From: Pedobacter sp. KBW06 | Lineage (GTDB): Bacteria > Bacteroidota > Bacteroidia > Sphingobacteriales > Sphingobacteriaceae | Direction: 5' to 3' | Assembly: GCF_003852525.1 (NCBI RefSeq) | Contig: NZ_QAJL01000003.1 | Span: forward strand, 1,642,061-1,706,060 | DNA: 64,000 nt | Part shown: positions 1-7,844 of the stretch, in pieces | Position numbering within the stretch: the stretch's first letter is position 1 | Layout of the letters: each line of letters starts with the position of its first letter | The notes under the pieces: generated by a model | The model's database searches: none | The model's input: only the letters and a program-made list of their open reading frames with translations | Told to the model about the DNA's origin: nothing | Position numbers and translations under genes: made by a program

Positions 1-1
1 C

Positions 2-163
2 AATTTTGAAACCCGCAGCAGGATTTACCCTGATGAAGTAGGGGCGGGATTGCTTAAACATTGTCATGAGGAAATGAGCAATCTTGGTATTTTCCTTCCC
101 GAATTGTATGAACGCGAAACGGGCAAAAAAGTTAAAATCGGCTCCATGGCCGACGTCATGTAA
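2..163 (+). CDS. C-terminal end of an unidentified protein (partial)
   Basis: An open frame enters from the left edge and ends at TAA 161-163, giving 53 residues. The fragment contains LLKHCHEEMSNLGIF and ends GSMADVM. I do not recognise the family, and the N-terminal part lies outside the window. That it is a real coding end is supported by the strong intrinsic terminator that follows 12 nt downstream. Confidence 0.6.
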   Translation, partial: NFETRSRIYPDEVGAGLLKHCHEEMSNLGIFLPELYERETGKKVKIGSMADVM

Positions 164-174
164 GCCAATATACC

Positions 175-211
175 AGCGGCCTGCAGGAGGAGAATGCTGC
201 AGGCTGCTTTT
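175..211 (+). terminator. Rho-independent terminator of the upstream gene
   Basis: A 12-bp stem (175-186 with 197-208, one G.U pair) closes a 10-nt loop and runs into TTTT at 208-211. An ATG with a purine-rich stretch before it (194) sits inside the loop, so it would be sequestered and is a poor start candidate for the next gene. Confidence 0.8.
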
Positions 212-230
212 CAGAATATAATCAAAATAC

Positions 231-238
231 TATCTTTA
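231..238 (+). promoter_or_regulatory. Bacteroidota -7 box of the AraC-family gene
   Basis: TATCTTTA matches the consensus TAnnTTTG in all but the last base and ends 3 nt before ATG 242. No -33 TTG at the usual spacing was seen. The placement favours the start at 242 and a leaderless or nearly leaderless mRNA. Confidence 0.4.
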
Positions 239-241
239 CCC

Positions 242-1057
242 ATGAAGTTTACCCATCGGATTGATCCGGAAAAGTTTCTTATTTACCAACTGAACGATTG
301 TCCGGAAAGTTATCTCCAAAGCGCCCACCGCGAGGAATACTTTGAAATGATCTGGTTCAGGTACAAGGAAAATATCAATCCGCAAGCTCCTGAAGAAGGA
401 CAATACGTTTACCTGATTCCTCCGTACAGAGCTACCCCTGTCTCCATAAAAGACAAAGAAGGTTACCTGATCGCCTTTAAAAGAGATTACCTGGACGAGG
501 ATGATAAAGAATATGCGCTTGATGTTTTCAATCTCTTTAACATACAGGGTCAATATTCACTCATTCCTTTGGATGTCGCTACCGTAGGACGTTTTGTTCA
601 CCTTTATGCGCTCATTAAGGAAGAATACGGGCAACCCATGGGTACTTACCTCGTTTTAAAATCATTGCTAAAGGTTTTTCTCTTAAACCTGATCAGGATC
701 AACCAGAAAGCTTTTTTAAATCAGGATGTAAACCAGAAACGTGTATATCAGTTTATTCTCCTGATGGATGCTCATTATGAAACAGAAAGAAAAGCATCGT
801 TCTACGCAGGCAAACTGGGGATCAGCGTAAAAAGGCTCAACCAGATCCTGCTGGAGAAAATGCATAAAACACTCACCCAGCTGCTCCACAACCGGGTAAT
901 CCTGGAAGCCAAAAGAAGGCTGATCAGCAGTGACCATACCATTAAAGAGATCGCCTATCAGCTCAATTTTGAAGATCCGGGCTATTTCTCCAGATTTTTC
1001 AAGAAACAAACGGGCCTGAGCCCTGAAAAATTTAAAGCTTCAGCGGCGTTAAAGTAA
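242..1057 (+). CDS. AraC family transcriptional regulator
   Basis: A 271-residue DNA-binding regulator. The last ~100 residues form the double helix-turn-helix of AraC proteins, including the family signature near the C-terminus (FEDPGYFSRFFKKQTGLSP). The N-terminal ~170 residues are a ligand-sensing-type domain without a recognisable ligand motif. The frame is open back to ATG 194, but that codon lies in the loop of the preceding terminator, and the -7 box at 231-238 points to ATG 242. It precedes a Crp/Fnr-type regulator and an SMR exporter in the same direction, so it may control them (inference). Signal and targets are unknown. Confidence 0.88.
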   Translation: MKFTHRIDPEKFLIYQLNDCPESYLQSAHREEYFEMIWFRYKENINPQAPEEGQYVYLIPPYRATPVSIKDKEGYLIAFKRDYLDEDDKEYALDVFNLFNIQGQYSLIPLDVATVGRFVHLYALIKEEYGQPMGTYLVLKSLLKVFLLNLIRINQKAFLNQDVNQKRVYQFILLMDAHYETERKASFYAGKLGISVKRLNQILLEKMHKTLTQLLHNRVILEAKRRLISSDHTIKEIAYQLNFEDPGYFSRFFKKQTGLSPEKFKASAALK

Positions 1058-1092
1058 GATCTTTATATTTGCTGAAACATCGACCTCTACGA

Positions 1093-1659
1093 ATGGAAAC
1101 CCTCAAAAAGATCATTACCGATATTGCTGCTATTTCTGAATCCTCAGCCGAAAAGCTGTGCGAGCTTTTTGAGGAAGTTCATTACCCTAAATCCCATCTC
1201 CTGTTTCGTCAGCATGAAATGGACCCTACCCTTTATGTCATCAAATCGGGAATTGCCAGGGCCTATTACCGGACCGACGACAGTGATGTTACCTTTTGGT
1301 TCGGGACCGAAGGGAGTGCTGTGGTTTCCTACAATAGTTACATCAACCAGACTCCCGGCTACGAAAGCATCGAGCTGCTGGAAGATACGGTCCTTTATCG
1401 TCTGGAACACCGGCACCTTGGTGCTTTATATGAAACCGATATAGAAATTGCCAACTGGGGGCGAAAGCTGATGGAAAAAGAAATCATCCTCGTAGAAGAA
1501 AGGCTCATTTCCAGGCTATTGCTCAATGCCACCCAACGCTACAAAAACCTGATGGACCATCAGCCGGAACTGCTGCAAAGGGTTCAGCTGACTTATATCG
1601 CCTCTTATCTGGGAATTACTCCCGTTTCTCTAAGCAGGATCAGGGCTGAGATCCGATAA
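1093..1659 (+). CDS. Crp/Fnr family transcriptional regulator
   Basis: A 188-residue cyclic-nucleotide-binding-fold protein. Residues ~20-125 form the cNMP-type beta-roll. The C-terminal helix-turn-helix is short and ends in LGITPVSLSRIRAEIR, as in many Bacteroidota Crp-like regulators. It is not obviously a true cAMP receptor. An upstream in-frame TTG (1069) is possible, but ATG 1093 is preferred because a good -7 box TATATTTG lies at 1064-1071, 21 nt before it. The gene starts 35 nt after the AraC gene. Regulators of this type often act on a neighbouring efflux gene, here the SMR gene at 1773 (inference). Confidence 0.85.
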   Translation: METLKKIITDIAAISESSAEKLCELFEEVHYPKSHLLFRQHEMDPTLYVIKSGIARAYYRTDDSDVTFWFGTEGSAVVSYNSYINQTPGYESIELLEDTVLYRLEHRHLGALYETDIEIANWGRKLMEKEIILVEERLISRLLLNATQRYKNLMDHQPELLQRVQLTYIASYLGITPVSLSRIRAEIR

Positions 1660-1772
1660 TTTCTTATCATTTGTTTAGTTTGCTTTCCACAGCAATTGCG
1701 GAACTTTGTCGGAGAATTTAGCAGCAATTAATGCTGTAATGCAAACCAATAAACACAAAGAACACCAATATT

Positions 1773-2102
1773 ATGAGCTGGATATTATTAATTTTAGGAG
1801 GCCTTTTTGAAGTCGCTTTTGCTTCCTGTCTTGGAAAAATGAAAGAAACAACAGGAAACACTGCCCTGATGTGGGGAACAGGTTTCGTAGTTTGTCTGGT
1901 CATCAGTATGGGGCTGTTGATTAAGGCCACACAGACCTTACCCATCGGAACTGCTTATGCAGTGTGGACAGGGATCGGCGCAGTAGGAACAGTACTGGTT
2001 GGGATTTTTGTATTCCAGGAGCCGGCTACCTTCTGGCGTATTGTTTTCATTACGACACTGATCTGTTCTATCATCGGATTAAAAGCCGTTTCTTCTCACT
2101 AA
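1773..2102 (+). CDS. SMR family exporter, SugE/Gdx (guanidinium exporter) type
   Basis: A 109-residue membrane protein with four transmembrane helices, the standard size of small multidrug resistance transporters, which work as antiparallel dimers coupled to protons. The essential membrane glutamate is present at position 13 (GGLFEVAF). TM3 carries GTAYAVWTGIGAVG, the signature shared by SugE/Gdx and EmrE, and the closest resemblance is to SugE/Gdx, whose known substrates are guanidinium and some quaternary ammonium compounds. The residue three places after Glu13 is Phe where Gdx proteins usually have Trp, so substrate is uncertain. No guanidine riboswitch was recognised upstream. Confidence 0.88.
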   Translation: MSWILLILGGLFEVAFASCLGKMKETTGNTALMWGTGFVVCLVISMGLLIKATQTLPIGTAYAVWTGIGAVGTVLVGIFVFQEPATFWRIVFITTLICSIIGLKAVSSH

Positions 2103-2111
2103 AATCTAAGA

Positions 2112-2330
2112 ATTAAAGGACAATAAGACTGACTTAGCAGTTTGTAAACTCATAGTAGTAAAATTGTATAAGATTCGAGGTTGCTGAGGGGTTGGTGAGG
2201 GGTTGACGTAGGGTTGACGACGTATATTACCTCAGCACCCCTTACCAACCCTTCAGCAATACCAGGGCCTATACAATTTACTGACAATTGTCCTACACTA
2301 CGATAAGTTTACCTTTTGCTGTCCTTTAAT
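2112..2330. repeat. 219-bp imperfect inverted-repeat (MITE- or REP-like) element
   Basis: Nested complementary arms: ATTAAAGGACA 2112-2122 pairs perfectly with 2320-2330; 2144-2158 pairs 13/15 with 2298-2312; 2157-2170 pairs with 2270-2282; 2181-2203 pairs 21/23 with 2237-2259. The left arm also consists of four head-to-tail 11-bp units at 2179, 2190, 2201 and 2212 (GGTTGCTGAGG, GGTTGGTGAGG, GGTTGACGTAG, GGTTGACGACG). The right outer repeat contains the TAA stop codon of holA. No coding capacity and no clear target-site duplication were seen. It could also act as a bidirectional terminator between the converging genes. Confidence 0.7.
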
Positions 2331-3351
2331 GGATCATTTTAAAGAGTAATTCCTTCAACAGCTCTCCGTCCGTGATGTTTCCGGTACTGTCTACCCCTTT
2401 ACTTTTCAAGTCATACTCCCTCAAAAGGCTGATGATATCAAAAGTTTTAGGCAGGCTGTAACTGCGTGCTGCAGTTTCAAAATCCTTTACAAAATAGGGG
2501 TTTACGCCCAGCTCCTTTGCCGCATCTCCTTTATTCGGCAAATAATGATATTTGAGAATCTTGGAAAAATAAGCATTCAGGTTGGCCATGACCATCACCA
2601 TTGGATTGGCCTTCGGGTTGTCGGCAAAATAGTTGATGATCTGATTGCACTTCAAAACGTTCTTTACTGCCAGTGCTTTTTGCAATTCAAAAACGTTATA
2701 TTCTTTACTGATCCCTATATTTCTCTGGATCAGATCGGTATCAATGGTTACTTCTTTGCCGATATTCAGCATTAGCTTCTCTACCTCATTGGCGATCTTA
2801 GAAAGGTCGGCACCCAGGTATTCAGCCATTAAGGCCGAGGCCTGAGGGGCAATCTTATACCCTTTCTCTTTCACAAAATCGTCGATCCAGGCGGCAAGCT
2901 TATAATCGCGCACCAGTTCCGACTGAAATACCAGTCCGTTTTTATCGATCGACTTATAAATTTTCTTCCGCTTGTCAAAGTTGGCATATTTATACCCGAG
3001 TACGAGGATCGTGCTGGGCATAGGTTTTTCAAAATAACTCTGAACAAACTCTGCTTCCTTACTGCTTCCTTCGGTTTCTTTGGCCCATTTCAGGTCCTGT
3101 GCTTCCTTCACCACGATCAGCTGGTAATCTGACATCATGGGATAGCGTTTAGCCGCATTCATGACAGCAGCCATATCTGTATCTTTCCCATAGAGCACCG
3201 TTTGGTTGAACCCTTTTTCCATATCAGTCAAAATATGCTCTTCCATATAATGAATAATCTGGTCTATGTAATAGGGCTCTTCACCATGTAACAGGTAAAC
3301 AGGTTTAAACTTTCTGGCTTTAATGTCTTTGATTATGTCGGCAGCACTCAT
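2326..3351 (-). CDS. holA: DNA polymerase III subunit delta
   Basis: A 341-residue clamp-loader subunit that opens the sliding clamp during replication. The N-terminus has the HolA pattern KFKPVYLLHGEEPYYIDQII, followed by the AAA+-like fold and C-terminal helical collar domain, and length is normal for the family. ATG 3351 is preferred over the in-frame TTG at 3363. The -7 box TACATTTG (minus strand, 3368-3361) lies 9 nt before ATG 3351. The gene is divergent from the HsdR_N-like gene at 3408. Its stop codon is inside the outer arm of the inverted-repeat element, which may have been acquired at the 3' end. Confidence 0.95.
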   Translation of the reverse strand: MSAADIIKDIKARKFKPVYLLHGEEPYYIDQIIHYMEEHILTDMEKGFNQTVLYGKDTDMAAVMNAAKRYPMMSDYQLIVVKEAQDLKWAKETEGSSKEAEFVQSYFEKPMPSTILVLGYKYANFDKRKKIYKSIDKNGLVFQSELVRDYKLAAWIDDFVKEKGYKIAPQASALMAEYLGADLSKIANEVEKLMLNIGKEVTIDTDLIQRNIGISKEYNVFELQKALAVKNVLKCNQIINYFADNPKANPMVMVMANLNAYFSKILKYHYLPNKGDAAKELGVNPYFVKDFETAARSYSLPKTFDIISLLREYDLKSKGVDSTGNITDGELLKELLFKMIH

Positions 3352-3360
3352 ATATTTATC

Positions 3361-3402
3361 CAAATGTAACGGCTAAAAACTAAATATTAAAGGTTATTTT
3401 TG
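3361..3402. promoter_or_regulatory. Compact divergent promoters of holA and the HsdR_N-like gene
   Basis: A minus-strand box TACATTTG (3368-3361) faces holA and a plus-strand box TATTTTTG (3395-3402) faces the gene at 3408. They end 9 nt and 5 nt before their start codons. The two RNA polymerase footprints must overlap in this 56-nt gap, so the genes could interfere with each other's transcription (inference). No -33 TTG at consensus spacing is evident for either. Confidence 0.55.
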
Positions 3403-3407
3403 CACAA

Positions 3408-3869
3408 ATGGCATTTACCCCTACCGCATTGAACCTTCCTGAGTATCCTTTTAAAATTACACTGAAGGATAACAGGCATTTTATCTTTGATGAAATCCGT
3501 AGAAAACACCTTGTCCTGACCCCTGAAGAATGGGTAAGGCAACATTTCATTCAGTATCTTATTCTTGAAAAAAAGTTCCCCAAAACACTGATCCAGATTG
3601 AGGGGGGACTGAACCTGAACCAACTGCAAAAAAGAAGCGACATCGTTATTTTTAACACTTCCGGAGAAAGGTTGATGGTGATTGAATGCAAAGCCCCATC
3701 GGTAAACATCACACAAGCGGTATTTGACCAGGCATCCCGCTACAATTCTGTCTATAAAGCCAAATGGCTGGTGGTGACCAACGGGCTGAAGCATTGTTAC
3801 GCCCGGATTGACCATATCGCAGCGCAATTTCAGTTTAGCCCTGAGTTACCGGAATACCAACAGCTCTAA
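3408..3869 (+). CDS. Stand-alone HsdR N-terminal-type (PD-(D/E)XK) protein
   Basis: A 153-residue protein resembling the N-terminal nuclease domain of type I restriction enzyme HsdR (HSDR_N_2 family), without motor or specificity domains. The PD-(D/E)XK pattern is visible as D78 in KRSDIVIF and E93-C-K95 in MVIECKAP, with a possible helper glutamate near residue 41 and a downstream QxxxY-like segment (FDQASRY). No HsdM or HsdS gene is nearby, so a restriction role is unlikely, and its position beside holA suggests a DNA maintenance role (inference). Transcription probably starts at or just before the ATG (box 3395-3402). Confidence 0.8.
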   Translation: MAFTPTALNLPEYPFKITLKDNRHFIFDEIRRKHLVLTPEEWVRQHFIQYLILEKKFPKTLIQIEGGLNLNQLQKRSDIVIFNTSGERLMVIECKAPSVNITQAVFDQASRYNSVYKAKWLVVTNGLKHCYARIDHIAAQFQFSPELPEYQQL

Positions 3870-3932
3870 GTACCCTTCAGGAAAGGCCCTTCCTTTTTGA
3901 TAAATTTATCCGGAGGAGCTTCATTTTAGTAT

Positions 3933-3940
3933 TACCTTTG
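3933..3940 (+). promoter_or_regulatory. -7 box for the small gene at 3945
   Basis: TACCTTTG is a perfect match to TAnnTTTG and ends only 4 nt before ATG 3945, so the mRNA probably begins at or next to the start codon. Confidence 0.55.
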
Positions 3941-3944
3941 TCAA

Positions 3945-4166
3945 ATGACAGTTCCTGAATTAGAAGATTACTTTTCCGGCATAAACCTACCGCAGTCCCT
4001 GGAGCTTTATCCGGGAACAAAACTCAATGATGTGGCACAATGTGTAGATACACATCTTACTGTACTGAAAATCTATGGCAATATCAGGCCCTATGAATGT
4101 TTCTACGACAGGCTCCTGAAGATCAAAGAAATGGTGGAGAAAGAACAGGAAAACGCCGAAGAATAA
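3945..4166 (+). CDS. Small conserved protein (DUF6965-like)
   Basis: A 73-residue acidic soluble protein with no signal peptide or membrane segment. The pattern MTVPELEDYF, then a strand-like TKLNDVAQCVDTHLTVLK and a helical C-terminus, resembles small Bacteroidota proteins annotated as DUF6965. I am only moderately sure of that assignment. Function is unknown. It has its own promoter box 4 nt upstream, so it is not simply read through from the gene at 3408. A degenerate direct-repeat tract and a bidirectional terminator follow. Confidence 0.75.
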   Translation: MTVPELEDYFSGINLPQSLELYPGTKLNDVAQCVDTHLTVLKIYGNIRPYECFYDRLLKIKEMVEKEQENAEE

Positions 4167-4203
4167 AAGAAAACTTAAAGATAAGTGCAAGGAAAAGAAG
4201 CCG

Positions 4204-4295
4204 CATAAAACAAATCAACGGCAGTTCATAAAACAAGCGAAAGAACAGCTGTAAAACAAGTAAAAGAGCTGCTATACAACAAGTAAAAAAACACC
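4204..4295. repeat. Degenerate ~23-bp direct repeats, four units
   Basis: Units begin at 4204, 4227, 4252 and 4273, all variants of (CA)TAAAACAAG followed by an A-rich stretch ending near CAGCTG or GCTGC. They lie between the small gene at 3945 and the terminator preceding the converging valS end. No hairpin or coding potential is convincing here. Confidence 0.5.
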
Positions 4296-4297
4296 CC

Positions 4298-4329
4298 AAA
4301 AAAAGGCAACCCCTAAAGGTTGTCTTTTT
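4298..4329. terminator. Bidirectional terminator between the 3945 gene and valS
   Basis: GGCAACC (4305-4311) pairs with GGTTGTC (4318-4324, one G.U pair) around a 6-nt loop. An A-tract lies before the stem and TTTTT after it, so it can terminate transcription from either side. Confidence 0.8.
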
Positions 4330-4366
4330 CATTTGATAATGTTTATGATAAAAGAATCCTGATCAA

Positions 4367-7036
4367 TTAAACCAGGGATTCGATCTGTCCTACAATAATG
4401 CCGATCTTAGCTTCCGCATCTGCTTTTTTATTGCGTTCGTTCTGAATGATCTCCGGTTTCGCATTCTGCACAAAACGTTCGTTGCTGAGCTTTGCATCAA
4501 CAGACTTCAGGAAGCCTTGCAAGTAAACTAATTCTGCGTTTAAGCGTTCCTTTTCTGCTTCTACATCGATCGTCTCGTTCAACTGGATAAAGAACTCGTC
4601 GTTCCCCACCATAAAGCTGGCAGCTCCGACAATCTTATCATTTACAAACTCCACTTCATTGATATTTGCAAGTTTGAAAATGATGTTCATCCATTTCTCA
4701 TAGTCCAGTCCGGAGTTCACCTTAATGTTTAAAGGCAAAGCTTCTTTAGGTGAGATCTGTTTGGTATTACGTACGTTTCTAATCTCTGCAACGAGGCCTT
4801 TTACGACTTCAACTTCTTTCAGCAATGCTGCATCAGCCGTTCCTACGACAGGATAAACCGCAACGATACAGCAGTCCATCTCTCCCTTTTCACCAAACAA
4901 TTCATCATGCCATAATTCTTCCGTAAGGAAAGGCATATACGGGTGTAATAAGGTTAAAATCTTCTCAAAGAAACCGATGGTTACTTTCAATGTTTCCGCA
5001 TCAATAGGATGCTGATAAGCAGGTTTCACCATTTCCAGATACCAGGCACAGAAATCATCCCATACCAGTTTGTAAGAAGCCATCAATGCCTCAGATAAAC
5101 GGTATTGTTTAAAGTTATCTTCAATCTCAGCCAATGCTTCATTAAAGCGGTTTTCAAACCATAAGATCGCCTGTGCATTAGGATTAGCCAGGTTTTCATC
5201 TACTTCCCATCCTTTAACCAGACGGAAAGCGTTCCAGATCTTATTGGCAAAGTTCCTGCCCTGCTCGCAATAGCTCTCATCAAACATGAGGTCATTTCCT
5301 GCCGGAGAACACAGCAGCATTCCTACCCTTACCCCATCAGCACCATATTTTTCAATCAGGCCAATCGGATCAGGTGAATTGCCCAGAGATTTAGACATCT
5401 TACGTCCTTGTTTATCTCTCACAATACCGGTCAGGTATACATTGTTAAAAGGTTTCTTTCCACGGAACTCATGTCCGGCCATGATCATTCTTGCTACCCA
5501 GAAGAATAAAATCTCCGGAGCAGTAACCAGGTCATTGGTCGGATAGTAATAGTTGATCTCCGCATTGTCCGGATTTCTGATGCCATCAAAAACCGAGATC
5601 GGCCATAACCAGGCAGAGAACCAGGTATCCATTACATCGGGATCCTGTTTCACAAACGGCGCCAGCTGATGCTTAAAGCCCGCAGCTTCCGTCGCCGTAA
5701 ATACACCGTCAATATCTTTAAGCTTTAAAAATTCATCTAAAGCAGCTTCTTTAGTTTTTGCAACCACCCAGTTTCCCTGGTCGTCGTACCATACCGGAAT
5801 CTGGTGTCCCCACCATAACTGCCTGCTGATATTCCAATCCCGGACATTCTCCATCCAATGACGGTAAGTATTTCCAAACTTCTCCGGAATCAACTTTATA
5901 TCACCGTTTAACACATCTTCCAGTGCCGGTTTAGCCATCTCATCCATCTTACAGAACCATTGTAAAGACAATTTCGGCTCAATGGCCACATCTGTACGCT
6001 CTGAAAAACCAATCTGAGATTTATAATCTTCTACCTTATCCAAATGTCCGGCCTCATCCAATAACACCGCGATCTTTTTTCTCGCAATGAAACGGTCCTC
6101 ACCAACAAGGATTACCGCCAGCTCATTTAAAGTACCATCGTCATTTAAGATATCGATTACAGGAAGCTTGTGCTTAATTCCAAGTTCATAATCGTTTAAA
6201 TCATGCGCAGGTGTAACTTTCAAACATCCTGTTCCGAAATCCATCGTCACGTACTCATCCTCAATCACAGGAATCTCCCTGTTGATCAACGGAACAAATA
6301 CTTTCTTCCCTTTCAGGTGTGTATAACGCTCATCATTCGGATTGATACAAATTGCAGCATCCGCCATGATCGTCTCCGGGCGGGTAGTCGCAATGGTCAG
6401 GAACTCCTGATCATTCGTACCTGCAACCGTATATTTGATGTAGTATAATTTCTGATTTACCTCTTTACGGATTACCTCCTCGTCAGAAACTGCAGTCTTA
6501 CCCGCAGGATCCCAGTTCACCATCCTTATACCACGGTAAATTCTTCCCTGCTTATGCAAATGAATGAAACAGTCAATCACCGCCTCAGACATTCCTTCGT
6601 CCATTGTAAAACGAGTCCGCTCCCAATCGCAGGAAGCACCCAGCTTTTTCAATTGCTCCAGGATAATACCTCCGTACTTTTCCTTCCACTCCCACGCATA
6701 TTTCAGAAACTCTTCCCTGCTCAGGTCCTTCTTCTCAATACCCCGCTCCTTCAACATCGCCACAACTTTCGCCTCTGTAGCGATGGAAGCGTGGTCTGTA
6801 CCAGGTACCCAGCACGCATTCTTTCCCTGCATCCTCGCCCTGCGGACCAAGACATCCTGAATCGTATTGTTCAACATGTGTCCCATGTGTAAAACACCAG
6901 TCACATTGGGCGGTGGGATTACAATGGTGTAGGGCTCGCGCTCATCCGGCTCAGAATGGAAAAAGTTCTTTGACATCCAGTAGCTGTACCATTTATCTTC
7001 AGTCGCTGCCGGGTCGTATTTTGTAGAAATGCTCAT
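4367..7036 (-). CDS. valS: Valine--tRNA ligase
   Basis: An 889-residue class I aminoacyl-tRNA synthetase charging tRNA-Val in the cytoplasm. The HIGH motif is HMGH at residues 50-53 (NVTGVLHMGHML) and the KMSKS loop is RKMSKSLGNSPDP at about residue 540. An editing domain is inserted between them. The anticodon-binding domain and a C-terminal coiled-coil arm (VEAEKERLNAEL onward) complete a protein of normal ValRS length. The upstream spacer contains no obvious T-box-like element, which would be unexpected in Bacteroidota anyway. Confidence 0.98.
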   Translation of the reverse strand: MSISTKYDPAATEDKWYSYWMSKNFFHSEPDEREPYTIVIPPPNVTGVLHMGHMLNNTIQDVLVRRARMQGKNACWVPGTDHASIATEAKVVAMLKERGIEKKDLSREEFLKYAWEWKEKYGGIILEQLKKLGASCDWERTRFTMDEGMSEAVIDCFIHLHKQGRIYRGIRMVNWDPAGKTAVSDEEVIRKEVNQKLYYIKYTVAGTNDQEFLTIATTRPETIMADAAICINPNDERYTHLKGKKVFVPLINREIPVIEDEYVTMDFGTGCLKVTPAHDLNDYELGIKHKLPVIDILNDDGTLNELAVILVGEDRFIARKKIAVLLDEAGHLDKVEDYKSQIGFSERTDVAIEPKLSLQWFCKMDEMAKPALEDVLNGDIKLIPEKFGNTYRHWMENVRDWNISRQLWWGHQIPVWYDDQGNWVVAKTKEAALDEFLKLKDIDGVFTATEAAGFKHQLAPFVKQDPDVMDTWFSAWLWPISVFDGIRNPDNAEINYYYPTNDLVTAPEILFFWVARMIMAGHEFRGKKPFNNVYLTGIVRDKQGRKMSKSLGNSPDPIGLIEKYGADGVRVGMLLCSPAGNDLMFDESYCEQGRNFANKIWNAFRLVKGWEVDENLANPNAQAILWFENRFNEALAEIEDNFKQYRLSEALMASYKLVWDDFCAWYLEMVKPAYQHPIDAETLKVTIGFFEKILTLLHPYMPFLTEELWHDELFGEKGEMDCCIVAVYPVVGTADAALLKEVEVVKGLVAEIRNVRNTKQISPKEALPLNIKVNSGLDYEKWMNIIFKLANINEVEFVNDKIVGAASFMVGNDEFFIQLNETIDVEAEKERLNAELVYLQGFLKSVDAKLSNERFVQNAKPEIIQNERNKKADAEAKIGIIVGQIESLV

Positions 7037-7345
7037 TTTAAAAAGAAAAGTATCAGTTGAGCTGCAAAAATAAGAAAAAAAATAGGGATACTATTCGCTG
7101 GCTCAAATCTTTTGCTGAAGGGCAAAACATTTGGAAGGCCAGCTCATAGCACCCAATTTTTTGTTGGGCGGCAAGGCAAGGAGGACAGTCTGGGCGTAGA
7201 AAAGAGATAGACAGGGAAACGCGCATACAGCGACAGGAGGTTTACTGTAAAGGAAAGACCATTGGGCTTAAAGAGGAATTGAAAAAATGCTAATTTAGCT
7301 TTAGAGGACAATAACCAGTAGAGATAGTGCTTTAAAGAGAAAAAA
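7037..7345. other. Intergenic region with no recognised gene
   Basis: 309 nt between divergent valS and the immunity-like gene. A small hairpin CCCAA-N7-TTGGG is near 7152-7168. No convincing -7 box, repeat or short coding frame was found. It should hold the promoters of both flanking genes. Confidence 0.5.
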
Positions 7346-7795
7346 ATGAGAGATAAACGATTTGTTGCTGTTCATCGTGGGGGTCCGCTTAGCAGAGACG
7401 CACATCACCAATTGATAAATTGGGCCCATAGTTGTGTTTCCCATGTATTGGCTCTTTTTCCGGGAGGCATAGATGAGCGTTTAAAGGATGCTTTGAATAT
7501 TGCAGAGGCCTGGGGGAACGGGCAGGCTTCAGTTGGAGATGCCAGGAATGCTTCTTTACAAGCTATAGCTGTTGCCAATGCATCTTCCGATCCGGTTTCA
7601 ATTGCCATTGCACGTGCAGTTGGACATACGGTGGCTACTGCTCATATGGCTGATCATTCGTTAAGGGCGGTAGAATATGCATTGAAAGCTATAAAGGCCG
7701 CAGACAAATCAATTGAGAAAGAAAGAAATTGGCAGGATGATCACATGCCATCAGAAGTTAGCGCACTTCTCTTATCCGCCAGATCTAAAAGTTAA
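7346..7795 (+). CDS. Putative immunity protein (Imm-5-like)
   Basis: A 149-residue all-helical soluble protein. The opening RFVAVHRGGPL, the alanine-rich central helices and the segment GHTVATAHMADHSLRAVEYALKAI resemble the family annotated as putative immunity protein (Imm-5-like) linked to polymorphic toxins. No signal peptide is present, so it would act in the cytoplasm. No toxin, Rhs or secretion gene is adjacent, so it is an orphan here; it might protect against toxins of competing strains (inference). A strong two-stem terminator follows. Confidence 0.7.
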   Translation: MRDKRFVAVHRGGPLSRDAHHQLINWAHSCVSHVLALFPGGIDERLKDALNIAEAWGNGQASVGDARNASLQAIAVANASSDPVSIAIARAVGHTVATAHMADHSLRAVEYALKAIKAADKSIEKERNWQDDHMPSEVSALLLSARSKS

Positions 7796-7844
7796 CAGGT
7801 CAGCATCATGCTGATACGATCCTTCTTCCGGAACTTAATTTTAT

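Noticed and set aside
1660..1772. Possible guanidine (ykkC-type) riboswitch before the SugE/Gdx-like gene
   Set aside because: The gap is only 113 nt and shows none of the conserved ykkC-class motifs I know.
3408..3869. Type I restriction-modification system
   Set aside because: Only an HsdR N-terminal-like domain is present; no HsdM, HsdS or motor domain nearby.
4123..4332. Minus-strand frame rich in Phe/Leu that could be read as a membrane protein
   Set aside because: It is the complement of the A-rich repeat tract and terminator, with no conserved pattern.
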